Assembly (NCBI RefSeq): GCF_021295335.1
Contig: NZ_JAIWOT010000001.1
Location: 747,001-811,000, forward strand
Direction: 5' to 3'
Length of the DNA stretch: 64,000 nucleotides
Source: Komagataeibacter sp. FNDCF1
GTDB taxonomy: Bacteria; Pseudomonadota; Alphaproteobacteria; Acetobacterales; Acetobacteraceae
Under the pieces are notes generated by a model that made no database searches, was not told where the DNA came from, and worked only from the letters and a program-made list of their open reading frames with translations. A program made the position numbers and the translations under genes. Of the stretch, positions 44,112 to 51,471 are shown piece by piece (within the stretch, counting starts at the first letter, position 1; the number at the start of each line of letters is the position of its first letter).

Positions 44112-45065
44112 ATGGATAAAGAACAGATGGACGCCCTGCGTGTGCAGGTGCGTGAGCAGATGGACGCGCATAATCTGCGCATGCGGCAGGTCTCGAATGC
44201 CAGTGGCGTGGCCTATTCCACCCTGTCAGCATGGCTGAACGACACCTATTCCGGCGATAACCAGGCGACTGCCGAGAAGATGACGCGCTGGATTGAAGGC
44301 ATGGGCGCGCGGGAACGCACGCAGGCAGCGACCCCGATTGTTCCGGGCTTCATCATGACCCGCACGGCCAAGCGGTTCATGGCGATCATGGAAAGTGCGC
44401 AGTATGAGGTCGATATGGGTCTTGTCGCGGGCAATGCTGGGGTCGGCAAGACCATGGCAATTCAGGCTTATGCCGGACAGAACAACAATGTGTGGGCCAT
44501 TACAGCCGATCCGACCATGACCAGCCCGTCTGCCGTGCTGGATGAGCTGATGTATGTCGTGGGGTGCCATGAGCGCGGGGGACGGAAAATCCGCATCCTG
44601 ATCCGCCGCCTGACCGGCACGCAGGGGCTGATTGTCGTGGATGAGGCGCAGCACCTGACCACCCGTGCGATTGAGCAGCTTCGCACCATCCATGACGTGG
44701 CCGGGATCGGCCTTGTCCTGTTCGGTAACCTACCATTGAACGAAAAGATCGAAGGGCTGGGGCGCACATCGGAATATGCCCAGCTATTCAGCCGCATCGG
44801 CCTGCGCCGGAATGTAAAATCGCCCATTCAGGGAGATATGTGCCCGCTACTTGATGCGTGGGACGTGAAAGATGAAGTCGTCAGGAATGCCGCCAAGGCC
44901 ATCGGCAAGCGTGAAGGCGGTCTGCGCTCCATGACCAAAGTAATCAAGAACGCGGTCAAGATGGCGCGGGCCAGCGGGCGCGACCAGATCACGGAAGATG
45001 ACCTGGAACGGTCGTTCAGGGAGCACATGACGGGAGAATTCCCGAAGGTTCGGGGGGCTGTCTGA
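44112..45065 (+). CDS. MuB-type AAA+ transposition ATPase
   Basis: The 317-aa protein has an N-terminal HTH (MRQVSNASGVAYSTLSAWLN), then an AAA+ core with Walker A AGNAGVGKT (106-114) and Walker B LIVVDEAQH (Asp177-Glu178). MuB binds target DNA, recruits MuA and gives target immunity. It follows the transposase by 65 nt; its last base is shared with the next start codon. Confidence 0.95.
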   Translation: MDKEQMDALRVQVREQMDAHNLRMRQVSNASGVAYSTLSAWLNDTYSGDNQATAEKMTRWIEGMGARERTQAATPIVPGFIMTRTAKRFMAIMESAQYEVDMGLVAGNAGVGKTMAIQAYAGQNNNVWAITADPTMTSPSAVLDELMYVVGCHERGGRKIRILIRRLTGTQGLIVVDEAQHLTTRAIEQLRTIHDVAGIGLVLFGNLPLNEKIEGLGRTSEYAQLFSRIGLRRNVKSPIQGDMCPLLDAWDVKDEVVRNAAKAIGKREGGLRSMTKVIKNAVKMARASGRDQITEDDLERSFREHMTGEFPKVRGAV

Positions 45066-45439
45066 TGTCGAAAGACAATAAAAATATCATCGGATACTAC
45101 ATCGCCAGTCCGATCACAGAGGAACAGGGCTGTCGTTTTAGCGTGATCGGCTATCGCGGCGTGATGGGCGGGCTGGGAAACGCGACTTCCCTGCGCCTTG
45201 CCCTGGAAGACATTGGGACTGCCGTTCATGAAGAAGAGAGCATGAACCATGCCTGCGCAGTTCAGGTCGCGCTTATCAAGAATGCAAGGAAACAGCGGGC
45301 TGTATTGCAGGCAGATATTGATTGTTTGCGCGATGCATTCCAGCAGATTTGCGACAATCGCAACCTTCCTGCACCGCAACTGGCGGAACTGGCGATCAGG
45401 CTTGCTGACGAACATGCCGCTAGCGAATGGAGGGTGTGA
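45065..45439 (+). CDS. Early phage protein, hypothetical (124 aa)
   Basis: The start overlaps the muB-type stop (TGATG). The N-terminal half is a compact beta pattern (GYYIASPITEEQGCRFSVIGYRG is split by charged residues) and the C-terminal half is helical. No family recognised. Confidence 0.65.
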   Translation: MSKDNKNIIGYYIASPITEEQGCRFSVIGYRGVMGGLGNATSLRLALEDIGTAVHEEESMNHACAVQVALIKNARKQRAVLQADIDCLRDAFQQICDNRNLPAPQLAELAIRLADEHAASEWRV

Positions 45440-45441
45440 GC

Positions 45442-45759
45442 ATGTCGGGAAGTAAAAACGAGTTTGAACAACAGATTGCGAGAATAAGGGCACGGGGCCT
45501 GCGCGTTAGGCGCATTGTAGATGCGCTGGCCGTGAGCGATACCGGCGCACGGGAATTCGTGGATAGCATTGTCTGCGCAATACGCGGGCCGGATCAAGAA
45601 GAAATCGGACGGCTCAAGCTGGCATATGGAATAGCAGCACATGCGCTGGAACTGGCGGAAGAACTGTCCAGAATTGGGATTGCAAACGCCGATCCCGCCT
45701 TTGTCAGGCTTGTCGATGAAGCCAGAAAGGCTGCCCTCCATTGGGGGAAGGAGCCATGA
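45442..45759 (+). CDS. Early phage protein, hypothetical (105 aa)
   Basis: ATG at 45442 has GGAGGG 7 nt upstream. The protein is all-helical, with IVDALAVSDTGAREFVDSIV and AYGIAAHALELAEELSRIG. No family recognised. Stop overlaps the next start (ATGA). Confidence 0.65.
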   Translation: MSGSKNEFEQQIARIRARGLRVRRIVDALAVSDTGAREFVDSIVCAIRGPDQEEIGRLKLAYGIAAHALELAEELSRIGIANADPAFVRLVDEARKAALHWGKEP

Positions 45760-46088
45760 GCCTACAAACCACAGCCGCGCGCCCCGTCCAGGCTGCTCCG
45801 ATCCCCGTCACCATCACGGTCATGGACGCCTTGCATGCCGTAACCATCGGCACGCCACTGGACCAGCCCGACCGGTTCGATGCGCTTTACCGTGATCTTA
45901 TGGACCTTCTCGACGGCTTCCACCCTGATGCGGGCATTGATGAATGCCTGATGGTGGTGGGTCACCCCATGAACCAGATCGCGGGCCGCGAAGAACGCCG
46001 CGACGTGATGGCCCGCTTCTTTGAACTGCTGGCCCCTACACACCTGACCGCCGGTGAAATCCTGACCGGCCTGGAGACACGCGCATGA
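45756..46088 (+). CDS. Early phage protein, hypothetical (110 aa)
   Basis: The start overlaps the previous stop by 4 nt. The protein has an N-terminal strand region (IPVTITVMDALHAVTIG) and a helical C-terminus with FFELLAPTHLTAGEIL. No family recognised; part of the tightly packed semi-essential early cluster of Mu-like phages. Confidence 0.65.
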   Translation: MSLQTTAARPVQAAPIPVTITVMDALHAVTIGTPLDQPDRFDALYRDLMDLLDGFHPDAGIDECLMVVGHPMNQIAGREERRDVMARFFELLAPTHLTAGEILTGLETRA

Positions 46089-46333
46089 CTCACATGACCC
46101 CACTGGCGCAGCTGCGCCACAGCACAGGCAGCATGCGGGAAACCGCAATCCGCATGCGCGAAATTAAAGGCGACCGCACCCTGACGGCAGCCGAACTGCA
46201 CGACCTGGGCGACTGGCTCCTGCGGCAGTGCATTGAGATTGACGGGGCCATCGGCACCGCAGCCCTGGCCGGGCACCTGCCGCACCTGGGCTGCGTTGTT
46301 GTCGAGGGTGAATGCAGGGAGATCGGGGCATGA
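46085..46333 (+). CDS. Early phage protein, hypothetical (82 aa)
   Basis: It overlaps both neighbours by 4 nt. The segment RTLTAAELHDLGDWLLRQC looks helical. No family recognised. Confidence 0.6.
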   Translation: MTHMTPLAQLRHSTGSMRETAIRMREIKGDRTLTAAELHDLGDWLLRQCIEIDGAIGTAALAGHLPHLGCVVVEGECREIGA

Positions 46334-46611
46334 GCGACGGATATACAGCTATTACTGGCCGCAATCTGGTCACGACCGCAGCCGTTACCATCGACTTTAT
46401 TGAGAAGGGTCATGAAAAGTGGGAAGGAAAGGGGCCGAACGACCTGATAGACGCGATCCATAAAGCGTTGTCTGACGCTGCGGATGCCGCCAATTCCGGG
46501 AATTTTCATGCGTACAGTCATCAGACGATGCGTGCAGCGGCATATGCGCTTCTTCTGGCGACAGTAACGTGCGCCGTGGCCGACCAATCTGCGCCGTCGG
46601 CAGTTCATTGA
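46330..46611 (+). CDS. Early phage protein, hypothetical (93 aa)
   Basis: ATG at 46330 overlaps the previous stop. The protein is helix-rich, with WEGKGPNDLIDAIHKALSDA and HQTMRAAAYALLLATV. No family recognised. Confidence 0.6.
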   Translation: MSDGYTAITGRNLVTTAAVTIDFIEKGHEKWEGKGPNDLIDAIHKALSDAADAANSGNFHAYSHQTMRAAAYALLLATVTCAVADQSAPSAVH

Positions 46612-46612
46612 T

Positions 46613-46912
46613 ATGACCTGCACTGCATATTGCAGCAGGGATGGGGTCATCGGCATTGCCGATGGCCTTCACTTCCCCGATGCCTGCCTGCCCATCGCCA
46701 CCGGATCGCGTGGGCATCTGTCCTTCCAGATCGAGGAACTGGGCGAACGCACCCGCAAGGGCCGCGCCTTCCGCGTGCCCGGCGTGACCGGCCGCGAACG
46801 CGACCATGTGGCCTACACCGCCGTCCAGACCTTCGCCGCCACCATCCTGACCCGCAACGCCAGCCTGCGCCGCTGGCCGCTCAACCTGAACCACAAGGAA
46901 ATCCGCTCATGA
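46613..46912 (+). CDS. Early phage protein, hypothetical (99 aa)
   Basis: It begins MTCTAYCSRDGVIGIADG, a beta-strand-rich start reminiscent of proteasome/Ntn-type N-termini, and ends with a helical segment. Function unknown. Stop overlaps the DUF3164 gene start. Confidence 0.65.
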   Translation: MTCTAYCSRDGVIGIADGLHFPDACLPIATGSRGHLSFQIEELGERTRKGRAFRVPGVTGRERDHVAYTAVQTFAATILTRNASLRRWPLNLNHKEIRS

Positions 46913-47571
46913 ACGCCACCACACTTGCCGTCACCCCGGAAGCCGTACGGCCTGTGTACCAGCCTTCCCGCGAAGGAATGGTCCGCAACACACGCGGCAG
47001 CGAAACCCTGCGCCAGCATGTGCCGGTGCGCTGCCTTCTGCAGAACGATATTACGGTGAAGATGGTTGAGGGCGCACGTGCGCTGCGCGATCTGGTCGCG
47101 GAGCAGAAGCGCCAACTCACGGAAGATGCCGAGCTGTATGTCCGGTCGATGATGGCACTCTACAACGCCAACCCGACAGGACGCAGGGGAGGCTTTACCA
47201 TCACCTCGTATGACGACCTGCTGAAGGTCGAATTCTCCGTCAGTGATTACCGCGCGGTCGATGGCGCGGTCGTCGCAGCCCAGGCGCTGGTGGCCGAAGT
47301 GCTGAACGATCTGATGGGGCAGATTGATCCGTGGATACGTGACCTGCTGGACAGCGCCTTCAACCGGGATGAACGGACCGGGAAGATCAACGTGGAGAAT
47401 CTGCAAAAGCTGAAAAGGGTCGATATCCCCCATCCCAAATGGCCGGATGCGTGCGCCGCGATTGAGGATAGTGTCCGCATTACAGGGTCGCAGTCATACC
47501 TGCGGTTCTATGAGCGCGACAGGCAGGATGACAAATGGCGCGCGATCAGCCTGCAATTTTCGGCATTGTGA
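46909..47571 (+). CDS. DUF3164 family phage protein
   Basis: The 220-aa protein has the DUF3164 pattern common in Mu-like early regions: KRQLTEDAELYVRSMMALYN, SYDDLLKVEFSVSDYRAVDG, and SYLRFYERDRQDDKWRAISL at the C-terminus. Function unknown. It occupies the position of Mu early genes upstream of gemA. Confidence 0.85.
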   Translation: MNATTLAVTPEAVRPVYQPSREGMVRNTRGSETLRQHVPVRCLLQNDITVKMVEGARALRDLVAEQKRQLTEDAELYVRSMMALYNANPTGRRGGFTITSYDDLLKVEFSVSDYRAVDGAVVAAQALVAEVLNDLMGQIDPWIRDLLDSAFNRDERTGKINVENLQKLKRVDIPHPKWPDACAAIEDSVRITGSQSYLRFYERDRQDDKWRAISLQFSAL

Positions 47572-47578
47572 GGGGGCG

Positions 47579-47821
47579 ATGATTAAGCTGACAGACAGAG
47601 AAATTGCTCGGTTGGGACTGCTACCGTGCCCCTTTTGTGGAAGTAAGGCGGAAATTGAGTGCTGGCATGGGGGCAGTCCAACAAAGCAGATGGTGTCATG
47701 TAGCGGGAATGCGAATGACGAACTGATATGTGAAGTATCGCCAATGGTAACGGGAGAAACTCCCGAAGAAGCCGCAGAACATTGGAACCGGCGCCACACA
47801 GGACGTAAGGCGGCCACATGA
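47579..47821 (+). CDS. Lar-like restriction alleviation / zinc-ribbon protein
   Basis: The 80-aa protein has LLPCPFCGSKAEI, a second Cys pair (VSCSGNANDELIC) and the C-terminal EEAAEHWNRR, matching the Lar family. In the Rac prophage Lar lowers type I restriction of incoming DNA by modulating the host enzyme. GAGGGGG precedes the ATG. Confidence 0.8.
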   Translation: MIKLTDREIARLGLLPCPFCGSKAEIECWHGGSPTKQMVSCSGNANDELICEVSPMVTGETPEEAAEHWNRRHTGRKAAT

Positions 47822-48051
47822 ACAACGCCTTACCCATAATCGGGCTGTTTGCAGCCCTGTTGTTCCTGACCTGGGGCGTGCTACATTTCTGCCTGCTGCA
47901 CGACCCCAATTTCGACAACCCCGTTTACGCCAACTGCATACGGGGGGCTGCACAGCCCCCACGATTGCGAACTGCGCATCCTCGACAGGCAGACCGCCCG
48001 GGACAGGGCGCGGCATGTAGCGCAGTCAGCAAAAGGGAGCGAGTGACATGA
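47818..48051 (+). CDS. Small membrane protein, probably frameshifted in a G6 run
   Basis: The frame encodes 77 aa: one transmembrane helix (PIIGLFAALLFLTWGVLHFC), then ordinary phage-like text to NCIRG. After that the sequence is Pro/Arg-rich and unlike a natural protein. One nucleotide fewer in the six-G run (47942-47947) would continue instead as LHSPHDCELRILDRQTARD and stop at 48046, 1 nt before gemA. I therefore think the original protein was about 75 aa, with the tail out of frame here by mutation, slippage or sequencing error. Confidence 0.6.
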   Translation: MNNALPIIGLFAALLFLTWGVLHFCLLHDPNFDNPVYANCIRGAAQPPRLRTAHPRQADRPGQGAACSAVSKRERVT

Positions 48052-48491
48052 CCAGGACCGACCCGCAGCGCGGCGCGATCTATGCCAAGCTGCACATCGC
48101 CCGCAAGGAACTGGCACTGCCGGATGAAGCCTACCGCGACATCCTGTACCGCATGACCGGCCATACCAGCGCGAAAGAGGCCACAACGCCTGCGCTGGAG
48201 AGGGTTCTGGCCCATTTCCGCACGCTGGGTTGGAAGCCGAAGAAAGGCAGCCTGTCCAGCAGCGACAAGCCACATGTCCGCATGATCTATGCGATCTGGA
48301 AGGACATGGGCCCAATGCTGGACAGCGGCGGCACGCGCGAAGCCCTGCGTGCCTACGTCCAGCGGCAGACCGTGACGCCAGACCATCCCGGTGGCATCAC
48401 CGCTCCCGAATTCCTGGACGGCACGCAGGGACGGAAGGTGATTGAGGGTCTGAAGCGGTGGAAAGCACGACTTGAGAAGGGTTTGAAATAG
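48048..48491 (+). CDS. GemA-like regulatory protein (DUF1018)
   Basis: The 147-aa protein matches Mu GemA: IYAKLHIARKELALPDEAYRD, ILYRMTGHTSAKEATTPALE, then MIYAIWKDMG and a basic end. In Mu, GemA/Mor are encoded together and GemA affects host DNA topology and gene expression. A terminator follows immediately, closing the early operon. Confidence 0.9.
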   Translation: MTRTDPQRGAIYAKLHIARKELALPDEAYRDILYRMTGHTSAKEATTPALERVLAHFRTLGWKPKKGSLSSSDKPHVRMIYAIWKDMGPMLDSGGTREALRAYVQRQTVTPDHPGGITAPEFLDGTQGRKVIEGLKRWKARLEKGLK

Positions 48492-48527
48492 TCTTTCGAC
48501 ACGTCACAATATCCGTACCAAGAGACG

Positions 48528-48552
48528 CCGCCCCTATCCGGGGCGGTTTTTT
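48528..48552 (+). terminator. Rho-independent terminator after gemA
   Basis: CCGCCCC (48528-48534) pairs with GGGGCGG (48540-48546) across a TATCC loop, followed by six T residues (48547-48552). It separates the early operon from the Mor-like/lysis genes. Confidence 0.9.
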
Positions 48553-48603
48553 CGTTTACAGACAATGCCGGATGCCTGTTTATAAAAGGGACGATTTCGC
48601 TTA

Positions 48604-48804
48604 ATGATTACTGATGACGATCTGAACGCCCTGCGCGGCAAAATCCGTTCCATCGTCCGGCAGAGTGTCATTGCCGGACGGCATGCCGCCAGTAGCGAGG
48701 ACGCGGCACGCATTCAGGACCAGATGATCGCGGCAAGTGAACGCACGATCATGCTGGATATTGTCGCCCTGCTGGCGAAGCATGATGGTAAAGAGGTGAC
48801 ATGA
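48604..48804 (+). CDS. Hypothetical 66-aa phage protein before the Mor-like gene
   Basis: The small helical, charged protein (IRSIVRQSVIAGRHAASSED) has a stop overlapping the Mor-like start. No family recognised. Confidence 0.65.
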   Translation: MITDDDLNALRGKIRSIVRQSVIAGRHAASSEDAARIQDQMIAASERTIMLDIVALLAKHDGKEVT

Positions 48805-49184
48805 ATATCCGTCCGCCCGCACAGATTGACTGGATTGTTGCCGATGTCGGTGAAGACGTGGCGCTGTCCTTTGTCGAAAGTGCGTGCGGGCGGCGCATCT
48901 GGGTGCCGCGTGAATGGCGCGGGTCCGATCTGGCCATGACATACGGGGAAGATATTGCCCGGTGCCTGTCCAGCCATTATGGCGGTGAATACATCAAGAT
49001 ACCGATCTGCCGCGCATGGCGTATCCTGCTGTATCGCAAGATGGGCCTGTGTATTGACGATATCGCGCACCGGGCTGGCGCTGACCGGTCATGGGTCAAG
49101 AAAGTGCTGGCCAACGGCCCGTATATCCCGCCGCCGCAGCGTGCTACGTGGCGCAATGATCCGGCGCAGATGCCCCTGCTCTGA
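48801..49184 (+). CDS. Mor-like activator of middle/late transcription
   Basis: The 127-aa protein follows the Mor/C layout: an N-terminal dimerisation part, then IARCLSSHYGGEYIKIPICR (G-G-x-x-x-x-I-P strand) and an HTH (IDDIAHRAGADRSWVKKVL). In Mu, Mor activates the middle promoter for C. It is the first regulatory gene after the early terminator, as expected. Confidence 0.75.
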   Translation: MNIRPPAQIDWIVADVGEDVALSFVESACGRRIWVPREWRGSDLAMTYGEDIARCLSSHYGGEYIKIPICRAWRILLYRKMGLCIDDIAHRAGADRSWVKKVLANGPYIPPPQRATWRNDPAQMPLL

Positions 49185-49242
49185 CCGGCGGGGCGCTTAG
49201 TCGCCCGTGAAGCCCTTCGCCTGTCGCGCGTAACGTGCCGAC

Positions 49243-49848
49243 ATGCAGACCAACTTCATCACAATCACAGATTTCACCCTTGGCGAAGAGGGTCTGTACC
49301 AATGTTGCAAGAGCGACAGCGGTAACTGGACCGGCGGCGCGGTAGGGCACGGCTTCCTTGTCGGCACCATGCGCGGCATATCCGCCGCGACCATGGTGCG
49401 CTGGCTGGGTGGTAAGCCGGGTCAGGTCACGGGCAAGGTCATGCAGTCCATTGACGTGCCGACCTTCCAGGCCATCGCCCGCGCCTTTTACTGGCGGCCA
49501 CTGAACTGCGACCTGCTGCCCGCAGGACTGGACGCCATGGTGTTCGATTTCGGGTTTAACGCAGGCATCCGCGTGGCAGCGCGCCAGTTGCAGGCTGCGG
49601 TCGGCATGAAGGGCGCAGCCCTTGATGGCGATATCGGCCCTGCCACCATTTCCGCCGTGCTGGACGCCATGGGCAGCCCTGCCGGTCCGCACCTGATCGG
49701 CACGCTGACCGACATGCAGGCCGCCTATTACCGCAATTGCCGCCAGTTCAACGTCTTTGGCGAGGACTGGATTGACCGCACCATCAGGCGCGAGGCGCTG
49801 GCGAATGCCCTGGCGCAGAAAGCCGCGAGAGCGCCTGCCGCCGCGTGA
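49243..49848 (+). CDS. GH108-type N-acetylmuramidase (endolysin)
   Basis: The 201-aa protein has the catalytic Glu in TLGEEGLYQ near the N-terminus (family: hEGGy), a GHGFLVGTMRGIS segment, and a C-terminal peptidoglycan-binding part (LDAMVFDFGFNAGIRVAARQ, DGDIGPATISAV). It cleaves the glycan backbone for host lysis. No signal peptide is evident, so it needs a holin or another export route. Confidence 0.88.
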   Translation: MQTNFITITDFTLGEEGLYQCCKSDSGNWTGGAVGHGFLVGTMRGISAATMVRWLGGKPGQVTGKVMQSIDVPTFQAIARAFYWRPLNCDLLPAGLDAMVFDFGFNAGIRVAARQLQAAVGMKGAALDGDIGPATISAVLDAMGSPAGPHLIGTLTDMQAAYYRNCRQFNVFGEDWIDRTIRREALANALAQKAARAPAAA

Positions 49849-49924
49849 CCCTCCATACGGTCATGCGGGCGCGCATGGCCGTTTTCATTCCGGCGAGGAC
49901 GCAGCGCCAATTTCGGGAAAATCC

Positions 49925-50299
49925 ATGTCCATCAAATGGAGTGCGATCCTGCCGGGCCTGTTTTCGGTCCTGGGCAATATCGGCAGTGCGGCGGCTGGCA
50001 ACAAGCTGGCTACCTACAACGCTGCCGCCGTTACGGCGGTCAAGTCCGCCGTGACCAAGGTGGATGGTGGCGTTGACCACCTTCAGGCCGCGTTCACCAA
50101 GTGGGAAGACGCCAACCCGGTGGCGCAGGAAGCCATCAAGGGGACCGTCAGCCTGCTGCGCGGCCTTGGCGTCACGGTCCCTGACCTCGATGTCGTGACC
50201 ACGCATGTAAAGGCCGCCGTGGCCGACCTGTCCGGCATTCTGGTGCCGCAGGACACCCCGGCGCAGGTCGCGACCGCAGCCCCCGCTGCTGCGGCCTGA
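49925..50299 (+). CDS. Hypothetical phage protein (124 aa), possible lysis/membrane role
   Basis: ATG at 49925. It begins with a hydrophobic segment (AILPGLFSVLGNIGSAAAG), then an Ala/Val-rich helical region, and ends APAAAA. It lies right after the muramidase, where a holin or accessory protein is common, but no holin motif is certain. Confidence 0.6.
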   Translation: MSIKWSAILPGLFSVLGNIGSAAAGNKLATYNAAAVTAVKSAVTKVDGGVDHLQAAFTKWEDANPVAQEAIKGTVSLLRGLGVTVPDLDVVTTHVKAAVADLSGILVPQDTPAQVATAAPAAAA

Positions 50300-50308
50300 T
50301 CCGTGCAG

Positions 50309-50584
50309 ATGATGACCCCGGCCACGCCAGGTATGACGCCCGCTGTGCTGATCGTCCTGATGCTCGTCGGGGTCATCATCACCCTTGGCTTTGTCCTGGT
50401 CATGTCCCGCCACCGCAACCTTGCCATCCGCCACGAGGCGCTGGCGCAGGATGTCGGCACGCTCAAGGCCACCATGACCACGGTATCCGCCCAACTGCTG
50501 GAAATCAGCCAGGACGGGAAACACAACGCGGAATTGCTCCGCACCATCATTCGCGGAACCATTGAGTCCGCCAGCAGGAAATAA
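50309..50584 (+). CDS. DUF2730-like membrane protein (Mu gp25 position)
   Basis: ATG at 50309; GTG at 50303 is an alternative. The 91-aa protein has one transmembrane helix (VLIVLMLVGVIITLGFVLVM) and a coiled-coil cytoplasmic/periplasmic tail (LAQDVGTLKATMTTVSAQLL). It matches Mu gp25-like DUF2730 by size, topology and position. Confidence 0.75.
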   Translation: MMTPATPGMTPAVLIVLMLVGVIITLGFVLVMSRHRNLAIRHEALAQDVGTLKATMTTVSAQLLEISQDGKHNAELLRTIIRGTIESASRK

Positions 50585-50586
50585 CC

Positions 50587-50892
50587 ATGAGCGCCGCCGA
50601 AGCCCTGATTGAAGACCGCCGCCTGCGCATCCTGAAATCCCTTGAGGAAATGCAGGACCGCCGCCTGAACGAGGACGTGCTTGTGCGCATGATTGCCGCA
50701 AGCGGCCAGTCCATCGACATCGACACCCTGCGTGCCGACCTGACATTCCTTCAGCATCAGGGCTGCGTCGCCATCGAGAAGCTGCCCCGCATGCATGGCG
50801 ACCTGTGGGTGGTGAACATGACCGACAAGGGCGCGCGCGTGGCATCTGGCGTGCAGCGCCTGCATGGTGTCGCCCGCAACCTGATGTTCTGA
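50587..50892 (+). CDS. Mu gp26-like winged-helix protein
   Basis: The 101-aa protein has the pattern RLRILKSLEEMQDRRLNEDV, then TLRADLTFLQHQG and VVNMTDKGARVASG, an ArsR-like winged helix seen in the gp26 (VpaChn25_0724-type) family. It sits in the same place as in Mu, just before gp27. Confidence 0.78.
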   Translation: MSAAEALIEDRRLRILKSLEEMQDRRLNEDVLVRMIAASGQSIDIDTLRADLTFLQHQGCVAIEKLPRMHGDLWVVNMTDKGARVASGVQRLHGVARNLMF

Positions 50893-50895
50893 CCC

Positions 50896-51471
50896 ATGGC
50901 GCGTCCTTCATCCATCGAGCGCGAAGACGAGGAAATCCGCGAGGAAATCGCGAAGGCCCGCGCGCACGGCATGACGATCGACGAAATCCTTGCCCTTCTG
51001 CGTGAAGGCTACGGCAAGGATTTCAGCCGGTCCGCCATGGGCCGCCATTGCCAGAAGCTGGATAAGCTGGGTGCCAAGGCGCGCCAGTCGCGCATGGTGG
51101 CCGAAGCCCTTGCGCGCCAGATGGGCGACGCAAACGTATCGCGCCACATGCGGGCCAATGTCGAGATGCTGCATGGCGTCATGCTCAACCTGTTTTTGGC
51201 AGCGGAAAGCCCGGACGGGACCGCCAGCAAGAAGGGTGCCGAAGCCCTGAATGGTGATCCCGAAGGGCTGATGTTCCTTGCCAAGACGCTGGACCACCTG
51301 GCCAAGGCCAGCAAGACGGACACGGAATTCGTGGCGAAAATCGAGGAACAGCACGAAGCGCGCCTGCGCAGGCAGGTGGAACAGACCGTCACTGCCAACG
51401 CCAGACGCCAGGGCCTGTCCGCCGAAAGCGTGGCCGCGATGCTGGATGGTGCATTCGGGGTAAAGAAATGA
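50896..51471 (+). CDS. DUF3486 protein (Mu gp27-like, small terminase role)
   Basis: The 191-aa protein begins with DNA-binding-like text (MARPSSIEREDEEIREEI, ...TIDEILALLREGYGKDFSRS) and has HMRANVEMLHGVMLNLFLA, typical of DUF3486. In Mu, gp27 is the likely small terminase partner of gp28. It overlaps the large terminase by 4 nt. Confidence 0.85.
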   Translation: MARPSSIEREDEEIREEIAKARAHGMTIDEILALLREGYGKDFSRSAMGRHCQKLDKLGAKARQSRMVAEALARQMGDANVSRHMRANVEMLHGVMLNLFLAAESPDGTASKKGAEALNGDPEGLMFLAKTLDHLAKASKTDTEFVAKIEEQHEARLRRQVEQTVTANARRQGLSAESVAAMLDGAFGVKK

